Shown here in pieces: positions 48,907 through 58,302 of a stretch of DNA of 64,000 nucleotides. The notes beneath the pieces are model-generated. The model had not been told where the DNA came from. It did no database searches and worked only from the letters and a program-made list of their open reading frames with translations. The DNA is from Dyella solisilvae (lineage in GTDB: Bacteria; Pseudomonadota; Gammaproteobacteria; Xanthomonadales; Rhodanobacteraceae). Every line of letters starts with the position of its first letter. The first letter of the stretch is position 1. Location of the stretch: assembly GCF_003351225.1 (NCBI RefSeq), contig NZ_QQSY01000008.1, positions 1 to 64,000 on the forward strand, given 5' to 3'. Both the position numbers and the translations under genes were made by a program.

Positions 48907-51168
48907 TTACTGGACGTTGAGGTAGGCCTTCCATGCACCGAGCAGGTTCACTGCATTCACCGAGCCAAGGCCGGCGGCAAAGCTCCAGCCCGGGCGCGCC
49001 ACATACGCTTCGGTGGTCGCGTCGTACGTGCTCAGGGAGGTGGACGTCAGGCCCTCCGTGACCCCATCGGCCAGCTGGCCGTAGAAGAAGCAGTCAGGCG
49101 TGGCCACATAAGGCATCTGCTGCACGCACTGCGTCGAGATGCTGCCGCGCGTGATGTTGTGGAACACGCACGCAGCCGACTTCTTCTTGTCGCTGTCCGC
49201 GCTGCAGACGTCCAGGCTTTCTGGCGCCTTCTTTTGCTGCGCGTTGCCGAACTCCTGGGCAGCCAGCGCATACAGCGCCGGAGCCGCGTTGCCCTGGTTG
49301 GCCGGCAGGCCCTTGGCCGCAAGGCCCTGGTCAATCAGCGCCTGGATGCCGGCGAACATCGGCGCCGACAGCGACGTGCCACCCTCGAGCGCAGTGTTGC
49401 CGGTGAAGTTCGGCGTGCAGGGCTCGTAGTACGTGCAGATGACCGCCCAGGTATAGCCACCGTAGGAGCCGCCGAACAGGGCCACATCCGGCACGTCGCG
49501 CGACTGGTCATTGGCCGCGTTGTAGACCAGCTTCTGCCATGCCGGCTTCGCATCCACCGATGAAGGACCGCCGCTGCCCGCCTCGGAGGTGAGGTAGATG
49601 CCGTAGGGATCCAGCTTCATGGAGAGCTGGCAGAAGGCAATGGTGTTGGCGAAGCCCAGCGACTTGGCCGCCACTTCGTTGCCGCACGACATGTTCCACG
49701 GAATCTCCGGCACGTATGACAGCGCCGAGCCGTACACCGAATTGATGGTCGGACTGAAGTACGACGAGGTGGTGCCATCGAGAATGTCGGCCGTATCCGT
49801 GCCGCCAACCACCGTGTCGTTGGGCGAGGTGCCGAGGGAGTTTGCGTCAACGCCCGAACCGTAGATCACGTAGCCGTTGAAGCTCGGGTTGGAACCGGAG
49901 TCGCCACTCGATACGAACACCGAAATGCCTTCCGCATCGGCTTGGGCCCACATCGCGTCGATCGCCGTCTTGCTGGCGGCATCCGTGAAGCCCTCACCAA
50001 AGCCATAGCTGGCGCTGATGATGTTGGGCCGGCTGGCGCCATTGATCAGGTTGGTCGCCGCGGTGAACACGCCACCGAAGAAGTTGTTGGAGTTGGAGTC
50101 ATCGCAACTGGCCAGCCAGACGTTGGCGCCCGGCGCCATCGCCGTGGACCATTCGGCGTCGAGCAGCGCCTCGACGTCGTCCTCCGGATAGTTGGCGGCC
50201 GGATCCATACAGTTGGTGAACCCTGTCGCCTGGGGCTGGAACTGTGTGAAGGTGCCGCCATAGCCGCCCAACCCGAACTGGCTCACGAAATTGCTCCAGT
50301 CGGACGGCTGCATCGAGTTGTCCTCAACCAGGGCAATCGTGATGCCGCTGCCGGTGATACCGGCCGCGTACAGCTGATCGGTGCCGTACATCTTGCTCAT
50401 GTCGTAGGGCACGAGGCCACGCGACCCACTGGCGTAAACCGCCATGGGATTGGCGCCCGCAGAGGAATTCGCATCCTCCTTGAGCTTGAACTTCTGCGTG
50501 GCGGCGCTGAACTGCCCGATCTTCTTCGCCTGGTGTTGCGGCTGCGGATGAATGTCGTTGAGACCGGCCACGCCCACCACGACGCTCTGCAACGCCGACG
50601 GCACGCTGATGTCGGTGGCGTTGGCGATGTGCGTGGTCTTGTTGATCGTGTAACGGTTCATCGACGTATGGAACGCACGCTTGACCTGCCCGGCATTGCC
50701 ACTGAAGTCGATCTGCAGCTTGTTCGGATAGACGCCGTTCACCGTGAAGCCCTGCGAAGCGAGCCAGGCCTTGGTGGCGGCGATATCGGCGTCGGCCACG
50801 CCGAAGGTCTGGCCGAACTGATCGGGCGTCACCCACTGGTGGAACTTCGCTGACTTCGGATCATGCTGGGCGGCGATCAGCGCATTCAGCGCCGCCTTCC
50901 GCTGCGCACTGGGCTGCAGGATGAGGTGCATGTGGTTCATGGGCGTGGCGTCGTCCACGCTCTGGGTGGGAGTGGAGCGCTCGACGATCGCCAGATGGGT
51001 TCGCTGCAGTGTCGACACCGCATGGTTGTCGACGGTCTGCGTCACTCGTGGAGCTTCGGCCGTATTGAGATCGGCCAGTGCAACATTGTTTTGCGCCGCC
51101 GCTACGGCCGGCAGTCCTGCAAGGGCCAGGGAAATGGCCACGCTCAGGTACAGGTGCTCGCTTTTCAT
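48907..51168 (-). CDS. S53 (sedolisin-type) serine-carboxyl peptidase 1
   Basis: A 753-residue secreted pre-pro-peptidase. Signal peptide to about AVAAAQ (26); pro-kumamolisin activation domain about 55-205 (HLILQPSAQRKAALNALIAA... FHQWVTPDQFG); catalytic domain about 250-753. The triad is E333/D337 (VEALLD), oxyanion D423 (SSGDSGS) and S599 (GGTSLSAP); spacing E-D-D matches sedolisin. The calcium-site positions of the family appear changed (HNIT, RPGWS). S53 enzymes work at acid pH. AGGAG lies 8 bases before the ATG. First of three paralogues. Confidence 0.94.
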   Translation of the reverse strand: MKSEHLYLSVAISLALAGLPAVAAAQNNVALADLNTAEAPRVTQTVDNHAVSTLQRTHLAIVERSTPTQSVDDATPMNHMHLILQPSAQRKAALNALIAAQHDPKSAKFHQWVTPDQFGQTFGVADADIAATKAWLASQGFTVNGVYPNKLQIDFSGNAGQVKRAFHTSMNRYTINKTTHIANATDISVPSALQSVVVGVAGLNDIHPQPQHQAKKIGQFSAATQKFKLKEDANSSAGANPMAVYASGSRGLVPYDMSKMYGTDQLYAAGITGSGITIALVEDNSMQPSDWSNFVSQFGLGGYGGTFTQFQPQATGFTNCMDPAANYPEDDVEALLDAEWSTAMAPGANVWLASCDDSNSNNFFGGVFTAATNLINGASRPNIISASYGFGEGFTDAASKTAIDAMWAQADAEGISVFVSSGDSGSNPSFNGYVIYGSGVDANSLGTSPNDTVVGGTDTADILDGTTSSYFSPTINSVYGSALSYVPEIPWNMSCGNEVAAKSLGFANTIAFCQLSMKLDPYGIYLTSEAGSGGPSSVDAKPAWQKLVYNAANDQSRDVPDVALFGGSYGGYTWAVICTYYEPCTPNFTGNTALEGGTSLSAPMFAGIQALIDQGLAAKGLPANQGNAAPALYALAAQEFGNAQQKKAPESLDVCSADSDKKKSAACVFHNITRGSISTQCVQQMPYVATPDCFFYGQLADGVTEGLTSTSLSTYDATTEAYVARPGWSFAAGLGSVNAVNLLGAWKAYLNVQ

Positions 51169-51296
51169 GAAACGTCTCCTTGAATAGGTCCGTTGAAAAC
51201 AAGCAAGTTCCCCCTGTGTTGGTTACCGCCACCGCATGAATCCGCCTGCCCTCCTTTCCGACTCGCGTTGTTGAAAGACAAAGCGCGTCTGTAGCG

Positions 51297-51311
51297 CCAT
51301 CGCCTCGATGG
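51297..51311 (-). promoter_or_regulatory. Conserved leader hairpin of S53 peptidase 1
   Basis: CCATCG-AGG-CGATGG on the minus strand, 129 bases upstream of the start codon. The same hairpin lies at the same distance upstream of peptidases 2 and 3, within a leader conserved over about 200 bases. Confidence 0.55.
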
Positions 51312-51451
51312 CACGCGCGTTTCCACTGAAATGAAATCAACCCTCGACTCGTGGCGACAGGCAGCCAACAACGCCTGTTCGCGATGCGCCCTACATCCGC
51401 GGTGGGCGCAGCAACGGCGGCAAGTTAGCCGCGCTTGTGCGGTAGCGATGC

Positions 51452-51510
51452 ATGCACAAGCGCTTCAAGACCCGTCCCGAAGACAGTCCCTGCGTGTACG
51501 GATCCATCCG
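51452..51510 (+). pseudogene. Remnant of the 3' end of the LpxL-type acyltransferase gene
   Basis: TGCACAAGCGCTTCAAGAC and the next codons (HKRFKTRPEDSPCVYG) match the C-terminus of the acyltransferase at 48770-48817 (HKRFKTRPEGSPSIY). Nothing further upstream of the acyltransferase is present. It sits at the same place relative to peptidase 2 as the intact gene sits to peptidase 1, marking a duplication junction. Confidence 0.8.
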
Positions 51511-51553
51511 GCTGATGACGGCCACCCAAAGCACGTGAGCCGTCGGGAGAAGT

Positions 51554-51579
51554 GCATCCCCGGCCACCGCCGGGGATGC
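51554..51579 (-). terminator. Terminator of S53 peptidase 2
   Basis: GCATCCCCGGC-CACC-GCCGGGGATGC, 11-base-pair stem, the second copy of the peptidase-array terminator. Confidence 0.8.
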
Positions 51580-51592
51580 CGTATCGCCAGGC

Positions 51593-53851
51593 TTACTTGA
51601 GGTACGCCTGCCATGCCCAGAGCAGATTCTGGGCGTTCACCGAGCCGAGACCGGCGGCAAAGCTCCAACCCGGGCGGGCCGCATACGCCTCGGTGGTCGC
51701 GTTGTACGTGGTCGTGCTGGTCGACGTCAGGCCGAACTCCCACGGGTACTGCCAACCCGGCGTCTGCGCGTAGACGTAGCAGTCAGGCGTGACCGTGAAC
51801 GGCGGCTGCTGCCAGCACTGCGTCGCGATGCCACCGCGCGTGATGTTGTGGAACACGCAGCCGCGGGCCTCCTTGGTACTGCTGTCCGCGTTGCAGACAG
51901 CCAGGCCCTGCGGCGGCTTCTTTCCATCAGCGCTGCCGTACTCCTGGGCAGCCAGCGCATACAGCGTGGGAGCGGCGTTGCCCTGGTAGGCCGAGCCGCC
52001 CTGGGCGGCCATGCCCTGGTCGATCAGCGCCTGGATGCCGGCGAACATGGGCGCGGAGAGCGACGTGCCACCCACGGACGCGGTGGGGGCGACGAAGTTC
52101 GGCGAGCAGGGTTCGTTCTGCGTGCAAATGACGGCCCAGGTATAGCCGCCATAGGAGCCACCGAACAGGACCACATCGGGCACGTCGCGCGACTGGTCAT
52201 TGGCCGTGTTGTAGACCAGCGTCTGCCATGCCGGCTTGCCATCCACCGACGAAGGGCCGCCACCTGACGCTTCGGAGATACCGGTGGGGTATTCGCCTTG
52301 GAAACCGGGCTGCTCGTATGCGGTGCACATGGCGATGGAGCTGGCGTAACCCAGCGCCTTGGCCGCCACCTCGTTGCCGCACGACATGTTCCACGGAATT
52401 TCCGGCACGTACGACAACGCCGAGCCGTATACCGCATTGACGGTCGGGCTGAAGTAAGTGGACGTGGTGCCATCGAGGATGTCGGCAGTATCGGTGCCGC
52501 CAACCGCGGTGTCATGGGGTGACGTGGCCAAGGCATTCGCGCCAATGCCCTCACCCATGATGGTTTGCCCATTGAAGTCCGGGTTGGAACCCGAATCGCC
52601 GCTCGATATGAACACCGAGATGCCTTCCGCATCGGCCTGCGCCCACAGCGCATCGATGGCTGCCTTGCTGCCCGGATCCACGCGCTGCTCGCTGACGCCG
52701 TAGCTCATGCTGATGATGTTGGGCCGGTTGGCGCCATTGATCAGGTTGATCGCCGCAACGAATTCGCCTGGCCAGGTCGGTGTGTCATTGCACGTGGCCA
52801 CCCAGATGTTGGCGCCCGGCGCCAGGCCCGTGGCCCACTCCGCGTCGAGGACGGTCTCGCCGGCATCTGAGCCCGTGCCCGGATTTTCGCAAGTGGTGAA
52901 CCCGGTGGCCTGGGGCTGGAATTCCTGGAACGTGCCGCCATAGCCGAACAGGCCGAACTGGCTGACGAAGTTGTACCAGTCGCCGGGCTGCATGCCGGCG
53001 TTCTCGACCACGGCGATGTTGATGCCGCTGCCAGTTATGCCGGCCGCGTACAGCTGATCGGCGCCGTACATCTTGCTCATGTCATAGGGCACCAGGCCGC
53101 GCGCCCCACTGGGGAGAGTCGACGCCATGGGGCTGGCGCTCGCAGCGGACGTCGTAGCGTTGTTCGACTTGAAAGTCTTCGTAGCAGCGTCGAACTGTCC
53201 GACCTTGATCGCCACATGCTGCGGCTGCGGATGGATGTCGCTGAGACCGGCCACGCCAGCCAGGACACTCTGCAACGCCGATGGCACGCTGATGTCGGTG
53301 GCATTGGCGATGTGCGAGGCGCCGTCAATCGTGTAACGGTTCATCGTGGTATGGAACGCGCGCTTGACCTGCCCGGCATTGCCGCTGAAGTCGATCTCCA
53401 GCTTGTTCGGGAAGACGCTGTTCACCGTGAAGCCCTGCGAGCGGAGCCACGCCGTGGTGGCGGCAATATCGGCATCGACCACGCCAAAGGCCTGGCCGAA
53501 CTGATCAGGCGTCACCCACTGGTGGAACTTTGGTGACTTCGGATCGTGCTGCGCGGCGCTCAATGCTTCCAGCGCGGCCTGCCGCTGCGCGCTGCGCTGC
53601 AGGACGAGGTGCAGGTGGGCCATGGGCGTGGCGTCGTCCACACTCTGGGTCGGAGTCGATCGGTCCACGACCGCCAGATGAGTGTGGGGCAGCGCAGATA
53701 GCGCGCGGCTGTCCACCGTCTTCGTCACTCTCGGCCCTTCGGCCGTGTTGATGCCTGCAAGCGCTGCGTTGCTCTGCGCCGACGATACGACCGGAATCCC
53801 CGCGAGGGCCAAAGCCATGGCCCCACACAGGTACAAATGCCCGCTCTTCAT
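51593..53851 (-). CDS. S53 (sedolisin-type) serine-carboxyl peptidase 2
   Basis: A 752-residue paralogue of peptidase 1 with the same architecture. Signal peptide MKSGHLYLCGAMALALAG...; prodomain; catalytic GETVLDAEW (E and D four apart), SSGDSGSNP and GGTSLSAPMF are intact. The segment around the catalytic Glu differs (GTGSDAGETVLDAEWATGL) and the calcium-site changes (HNIT, RPGWS) are shared. The start at 53851 follows GGGAG. The frame is open 60 codons upstream, but this is the shared non-coding leader. Divergence from peptidase 1 suggests an older duplication. Confidence 0.93.
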   Translation of the reverse strand: MKSGHLYLCGAMALALAGIPVVSSAQSNAALAGINTAEGPRVTKTVDSRALSALPHTHLAVVDRSTPTQSVDDATPMAHLHLVLQRSAQRQAALEALSAAQHDPKSPKFHQWVTPDQFGQAFGVVDADIAATTAWLRSQGFTVNSVFPNKLEIDFSGNAGQVKRAFHTTMNRYTIDGASHIANATDISVPSALQSVLAGVAGLSDIHPQPQHVAIKVGQFDAATKTFKSNNATTSAASASPMASTLPSGARGLVPYDMSKMYGADQLYAAGITGSGINIAVVENAGMQPGDWYNFVSQFGLFGYGGTFQEFQPQATGFTTCENPGTGSDAGETVLDAEWATGLAPGANIWVATCNDTPTWPGEFVAAINLINGANRPNIISMSYGVSEQRVDPGSKAAIDALWAQADAEGISVFISSGDSGSNPDFNGQTIMGEGIGANALATSPHDTAVGGTDTADILDGTTSTYFSPTVNAVYGSALSYVPEIPWNMSCGNEVAAKALGYASSIAMCTAYEQPGFQGEYPTGISEASGGGPSSVDGKPAWQTLVYNTANDQSRDVPDVVLFGGSYGGYTWAVICTQNEPCSPNFVAPTASVGGTSLSAPMFAGIQALIDQGMAAQGGSAYQGNAAPTLYALAAQEYGSADGKKPPQGLAVCNADSSTKEARGCVFHNITRGGIATQCWQQPPFTVTPDCYVYAQTPGWQYPWEFGLTSTSTTTYNATTEAYAARPGWSFAAGLGSVNAQNLLWAWQAYLK

Positions 53852-53980
53852 GAAAACGTCTCCCAAGATGTGTCGGTTGAAAACAAGCCAGTTCCCCCTG
53901 TCTTGGTTCTCGCAACCGCATGACCCCCCATGCCCTCCTTTCCGACTCGCGTTGTTGACAGGCAAAACGCGTCCGTCGCG

Positions 53981-53995
53981 CCATCGCCTCGATGG
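53981..53995 (-). promoter_or_regulatory. Conserved leader hairpin of S53 peptidase 2
   Basis: CCATCG-AGG-CGATGG, identical to that of peptidase 1, 130 bases from the start codon. Confidence 0.55.
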
Positions 53996-54129
53996 CACGC
54001 ACGTATCCACTGGAATAAACAGTCCCTTCACACGAAGCGAAAGGCAGCTACCGACGCCTGTTCGCGATCACTCCCCACAGCGGCTTCGAGTGTAGGAATG
54101 GCGGGAATGTCGTTGCAATGACAGCGCTG

Positions 54130-54400
54130 TCAAAATGTGCGCTTCAGCGACTGAACTCTCGAAATTGCAACGCAATCATCGCTTTATCGTGGCTTTGCAC
54201 GAAGCCGGTGCAACGGCCAACCATGACCATGGCCACGCAATTTCATCCGCCGAAACTGACGGATTGACGTGTCGTTCACAGCGCGATGGCATGAGCGCTT
54301 GCGTTGCTCGTGAAGAAGGAAATTTCGTCGAGGCAGGAAATCGCGTGTGTCATCATCACGTTCGTAAATGCAATCTGAATGTCACCAAGCTCCGCGCTAC
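54130..54400. repeat. Duplicated far-upstream block of S53 peptidase 2
   Basis: AT-richer DNA sharing patches with 58430-58700: CATGACCATG, GAAGGAAATTTCG, CAGGAAATC/CAAGAAATC, and CATCACGTT-GTAAATGC. The GAAGGAAATTT patch is about 464 bases from the start codon here and about 465 in copy 3. Absent upstream of peptidase 1. Likely regulatory. A 119-codon frame here is not convincing. Confidence 0.55.
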
Positions 54401-54510
54401 GCGCGTGTTGCATGGATCGCAGGACATTCTCCGCTTCGACGAACATTTTCGTGAGTGTGATGTGATTTCGCGTCATGAATTTCACGCTGCGTAGCGACAT
54501 CGAGCGCCAT

Positions 54511-54830
54511 GTCGAGTCGGTCGCGTCGCGCGCGGCTGGAATACGCCGAGGCGATGTTCGACAAGGTCCACATCCGCGGCACGGTGAGTTACCTGCACGA
54601 CGGCGACACCATCATTACGACCCACCATCTGGCGCGACAGCCCGGCGCCCTGGCGATTTCACTCCACCGCGTCCGCCCGCTTGGCAAGGCCGGTCATGCG
54701 ATGCGCCTGGGCGCCCCGCCCAGCACCCATGTGTTCAACAACACCAGGTATGCATCGACGACAAGGCGCCCGCCGCGCCCGAGCCGCCCCCGTGGGCGTG
54801 CAGGCGCTTCAAGACGTGCCCTATGGGCGG
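54511..54830 (+). pseudogene. Degenerate copy of the LpxL-type acyltransferase gene
   Basis: Reads RARLEYAEAMFDKVHIRGTV, TTHHLARQPGALAIS and GHAMRLGAP, matching RARLDYAEAMFDKDDIRGTV, ATHHLARMSGALVIP and GYAMRLGAP of the intact enzyme. About 80 bases of the middle are missing (the YAPDQDM region), the catalytic HFSHLE half is absent, and frame changes break the 3' end, where CGCTTCAAGACG is still recognisable. It is clearly non-functional. Confidence 0.85.
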
Positions 54831-54909
54831 CGCTGCGGCTTCTTGGTATGTGACAGAACGACGACAGTCTGCTTGAATACCCCGCCGTGTTCTCCCCGAC
54901 ACTCCCCGC

Positions 54910-55824
54910 ATGTCCATCCAGTTGTTCTTACGCTCACTGCGTCAGCGCGGTGACTGGCGTGGCCCGTGGTCCAAGCGCCTCGTCGCCGGCCTCAAGTACG
55001 TCGCCCGCAGCACCTGCATGCCGCGTCGCCAGTCCGCCTGGCTGGGCGAGTTGTATGGTTCCCCGCGCCTGAGCGCATACCTTGCGCACGATCCGCGCCT
55101 GCATGAGCGCTGGCACCACCACTACATCAACCGTCGGCTTGGCCGCGCCCAGCGCATGGCGGTGATCAGCAGCCACTACCGCTACGCCTTCAGCCAACTG
55201 CCCCGCGCGATCGTGGATGCGGTGTATCTGCGCGGCCGCAGCGAGCTGGGCGCCGTCATGCTCAAGGACGGCGGCCAGTTGTTGCTGGAACTGCGCCGGC
55301 CACTGGGTCGCAGCCGCGAAGGCGAACTGGCTCTGTGCCTGTCCAACACGCAGGGGCAGCTGTTGTCCTCGGTGACCTTCAGCGTGGCCGATGACGGGCG
55401 CACGCTGCTGGTGGGCTGCCTGCAGGGCGCTGCAGCGGAGCTGGGGCGCGAGGCGGTACGCGAGCTGACCAAGCAGTGCCATGGCCTGCGCCCGAAAAAC
55501 CTCCTGTTCTCCCTGCTGCTGGCCTTCGGCAGCTACACCGGCGCGATGCGCGTGCGCGGCGTGTCGAACCTGGCGCATCCGTTCGCTGGCGAGGACGACA
55601 AGATCAAGGCGGACTACGACAGCTTCTGGGAGGAATGTCAGGGCGTGCTGCAGCCGGACGGCTTCTTCGAGCTGCCCACCGCCGAAAGCGAACGCGACGA
55701 ATCGCAGGTGGAAAGCAAGCACCGCTCCGCGTTCCGTCGACGCGAGGCGTTGCGTCGCGAAGCCTGCGCGCAACTGCTGGCTGCGTTGCGGGAGGAGCCG
55801 CTGCGCCTTCCCCGGGCCGCCTGA
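54910..55824 (+). CDS. VirK/YbjX family (DUF535) protein
   Basis: A 304-residue cytoplasmic-looking protein with the DUF535 pattern: basic N-terminus (SLRQRGDWRGPWSKRLVAGLKY), HYRYAFSQLPRAIVDAVYLRG, LRPKNLLFSLLLAFG, and the C-terminal HPFAGEDDKIKADYDSFWEE. YbjX/VirK proteins are linked to resistance to antimicrobial peptides and to envelope or LPS changes, but the activity is unknown. It lies just after the degenerate acyltransferase copy and convergent to peptidase 3, so it probably rode along with the duplication or belongs to the original LPS locus. Confidence 0.87.
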   Translation: MSIQLFLRSLRQRGDWRGPWSKRLVAGLKYVARSTCMPRRQSAWLGELYGSPRLSAYLAHDPRLHERWHHHYINRRLGRAQRMAVISSHYRYAFSQLPRAIVDAVYLRGRSELGAVMLKDGGQLLLELRRPLGRSREGELALCLSNTQGQLLSSVTFSVADDGRTLLVGCLQGAAAELGREAVRELTKQCHGLRPKNLLFSLLLAFGSYTGAMRVRGVSNLAHPFAGEDDKIKADYDSFWEECQGVLQPDGFFELPTAESERDESQVESKHRSAFRRREALRREACAQLLAALREEPLRLPRAA

Positions 55825-55843
55825 ACGGCTGATGCCAAAGAAG

Positions 55844-55869
55844 ACATCCCCGGCATGCGCCGGGGATGT
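55844..55869 (-). terminator. Terminator of S53 peptidase 3
   Basis: ACATCCCCGGC-ATGC-GCCGGGGATGT. Compared with copies 1 and 2 the outer G-C pair has become A-T, a compensatory change that preserves the stem. Confidence 0.8.
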
Positions 55870-55883
55870 CCGATCTTGCGCCA

Positions 55884-58160
55884 TTACTGCACGTTGACGA
55901 ACGCCTTCCAGGCGCTGAGCAGGTTGTAGGCGTTGACCGAGCCAAGGCCCGAAGCAAAGCTCCAACCCGGCCGCGCGGCATACGCCTCGGTGGTCGCGTT
56001 GTACTTGCTGACGTTGGTGGACGTCAGGCCTACCTGGATCGGTCCATAGATCGCCTGCGGCAACGTCCCGTAGAAGTAGCAATCGGGCGTCACCACGTAG
56101 GGCAACTGCTGCACGCACTGGGTCGCGATGCTGCCGCGCGTGATGTTGTGGAACACGCACTTGCCGGTGCCCTTCGTGCCATTGTCGGCGCTGCACGCCG
56201 CCAGGCTGGCCGGTACGCCACCCTTGGCGCCGCCGTACTCTTCAGCCGCCAACGCATACAGCGTGGGAGCAGCATTGCCCTGGCTCGCGGGCAGCCCCTT
56301 GGCCGCCAGACCCTGGTCAATCAACGCCTGGATGCCGGCAAACATCGGCGAGGACAGCGACGTGCCGCCAATGAGCGCGGTCGGGCCGGTGAAGCCCGGG
56401 GTGCACGGATAGTAGTACGAGCACACGATCACCCAGGTGTAGCCGCCATAGGAACCGCCGAACAACGCCACGTCAGGCACGTCGCGCGACTGGTCCTTCT
56501 CGGCGTTGTGCACCTGCCGCTGCCACGCCGGCTTGTAGTCCACTGACGAGGGACCACCGCTGCCGGCCTCGGAGGTGATGTAGTAGCCGTACGGATCGAA
56601 GTTCTCGTAGGCCTTGCAGAACGCCAGCGAACTCGCATAGCCCAGCGACTTGGCCGCCACTTCGTTGCCGCAGGACTGGTTCCACGGAATTTCAGGCACG
56701 TACGACAAGGCCGAGCCGTAGACCGTGTTGAAGCTCGAGCTGAAGTACTTCTTGGTGGTGCCGTCGAGAATGTCGGCCGTGTCGGTGCCACCGACCACGG
56801 TGTCGTTCGGCGAGGTGCCGAAGGCATTCGCGTCGATGCCCGCGCTGTTGATGAAGAAGCCGTTGAAGCTCGGGTTGGAGCCCGAGTCGCCGCTCGACAC
56901 GAACACCGAGATGCCTTCCGCATCGGCCTGCGCCCACATCAGGTCAATCGCCGTCTTGCTGGCGGCGTCGGTGTAGCCCTCGCCGTAGCCATAACTGGCG
57001 CTGATGATGTTGGGCCGGTTCGGGCCGTTGATCAGGTTGGTTGCAGCCGTGAAGACGCCACCGAAGAAGTTGGTGGAATTCTCATCCGCGCAGCTGGCCA
57101 GCCAGATGGTGGCGCCCGGGGCCATCGCCGTGGAGTACTCGGCGTCCAGCAGTGCCTCGAAGTCGTCCTCCTGCCCGTAGATCGAGTTGGGGTCGATGCA
57201 GTTGGTGAAGCCGGTAGCCTGCGGCTGGAACTGGGTGAACGTGCCGCCATACCCGCCGAGGTTGAACTGGCTGACGAAGTTGGTCCAGTCATCCGGCACC
57301 ATCGAGTTGTCCTCGACCAGGGCGATGGTGATGCCGTGGCCGGTGAGACCGGCCGCGTACAGCTGATCCGTGCCGTACATCTTGTTCACGTCATAGGGCA
57401 CCAGGCCGCGCGCCCCGTTGGTGAAGTTCACCGCCTGCGGATTGGCGCCCGAGGCCGAAGCCGTGGCCTCCTTGAGCATGAACTTCTGCGTCGAGGCGCT
57501 GAACTGGCCGATCTTCGGCGCCACGTGCTGCGGTTGCGGATGGATGTCGTTGAGACCAGCGACGCCCACCACCACGCTTTTCAGCGCCGACGGCACGCTG
57601 ATGTCGGTGGCGTTGGCGATATGGCTGTCGTTGTTGATCTTGTAGCGCTGCAACGTCGTGTGGAATGCCTGCCTCACCTGGCCGGCACTGCCGCTGAAGT
57701 CGATCTGCAGCTTGTTCGGGTACACGCCGTTGACGGTAAAGCCCTGTGAACGCAGCCAGTTGGTCGTGGCGGTGACATCGGCGTCGGCGACGCCGAAGGC
57801 CTTGCCGAACTGCTCGGGCGTCACCCACTGGTGGAATTTCGGCGAACTCGGGTCGTGCTGGGCGGCGATCAACGCATCCAGCGCGGACTGGCGCTGCGCA
57901 CTGCGCTGAAGGATCAGGTGCATGTGGTTCATGGGCGTGGTGTCAGCGACGCTTTGGGTCGGCGTGGCGCCGTCGACGAGGGCCAGATGGGTGTGCTGCA
58001 GCGACGAGACGACGCGATTGTCGACTGTCTGGGTCACCCTGGGCGCCTCGGCCGTATTGAGGTCGGCAGTGGCTGCGTTGCTCTGCGCCGCCGCAATGGC
58101 CGGCGACCCTGCGAGGGCCAATGACATGGCCGCACACAGGTACAGGTGCTCGATTTTCAT
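55884..58160 (-). CDS. S53 (sedolisin-type) serine-carboxyl peptidase 3
   Basis: A 758-residue paralogue, closer to peptidase 1 than to 2 by eye. Signal peptide MKIEHLYLCAAMSLALAGSPAIAAAQS; prodomain with FHQWVTPEQFG; catalytic FEALLDAEY, SSGDSGSNP and GGTSLSSPMF (Ala after the Ser motif replaced by Ser). HNIT and RPGWS again replace the calcium-ligand aspartates. The start at 58160 follows AAGGAG. A long upstream frame is the non-coding leader. The plus-strand VirK/YbjX gene is convergent with it. Confidence 0.93.
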   Translation of the reverse strand: MKIEHLYLCAAMSLALAGSPAIAAAQSNAATADLNTAEAPRVTQTVDNRVVSSLQHTHLALVDGATPTQSVADTTPMNHMHLILQRSAQRQSALDALIAAQHDPSSPKFHQWVTPEQFGKAFGVADADVTATTNWLRSQGFTVNGVYPNKLQIDFSGSAGQVRQAFHTTLQRYKINNDSHIANATDISVPSALKSVVVGVAGLNDIHPQPQHVAPKIGQFSASTQKFMLKEATASASGANPQAVNFTNGARGLVPYDVNKMYGTDQLYAAGLTGHGITIALVEDNSMVPDDWTNFVSQFNLGGYGGTFTQFQPQATGFTNCIDPNSIYGQEDDFEALLDAEYSTAMAPGATIWLASCADENSTNFFGGVFTAATNLINGPNRPNIISASYGYGEGYTDAASKTAIDLMWAQADAEGISVFVSSGDSGSNPSFNGFFINSAGIDANAFGTSPNDTVVGGTDTADILDGTTKKYFSSSFNTVYGSALSYVPEIPWNQSCGNEVAAKSLGYASSLAFCKAYENFDPYGYYITSEAGSGGPSSVDYKPAWQRQVHNAEKDQSRDVPDVALFGGSYGGYTWVIVCSYYYPCTPGFTGPTALIGGTSLSSPMFAGIQALIDQGLAAKGLPASQGNAAPTLYALAAEEYGGAKGGVPASLAACSADNGTKGTGKCVFHNITRGSIATQCVQQLPYVVTPDCYFYGTLPQAIYGPIQVGLTSTNVSKYNATTEAYAARPGWSFASGLGSVNAYNLLSAWKAFVNVQ

Positions 58161-58287
58161 GAAACGTCTCCTTGAAAGATCCGATGAAAACAAGCAATCC
58201 CCCTGGATGGATTCCCACGACCGCTTTGGTCCGCCTGACCTCCTTTTTCCTTCGCGCGATGCAACAGGCAAAAACATCCCCGTCGCG

Positions 58288-58302
58288 CCGTCGCCACAAC
58301 GG
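58288..58302 (-). promoter_or_regulatory. Conserved leader hairpin of S53 peptidase 3, covarying
   Basis: CCGTTG-TGG-CGACGG on the minus strand, 128 bases from the start codon. The A-T pair of copies 1 and 2 is a G-C pair here and the C-G next to it is a T-G wobble, so the stem is kept while the sequence changes. Confidence 0.6.

Noticed and set aside
54135-54494. 119-codon plus-strand ORF upstream of peptidase 2
   Set aside because: Its protein has no domain character. The DNA is a drifted copy of the block at 58430-58700, where the frame is not kept, so it is regulatory rather than coding.
48868-55869. Repeated CATCCCCGGC/GCCGGGGATG stems considered as a mobile palindromic repeat
   Set aside because: Each lies just past a peptidase stop codon, has a T-rich tail on that strand, and follows the gene duplication, so they are terminators.
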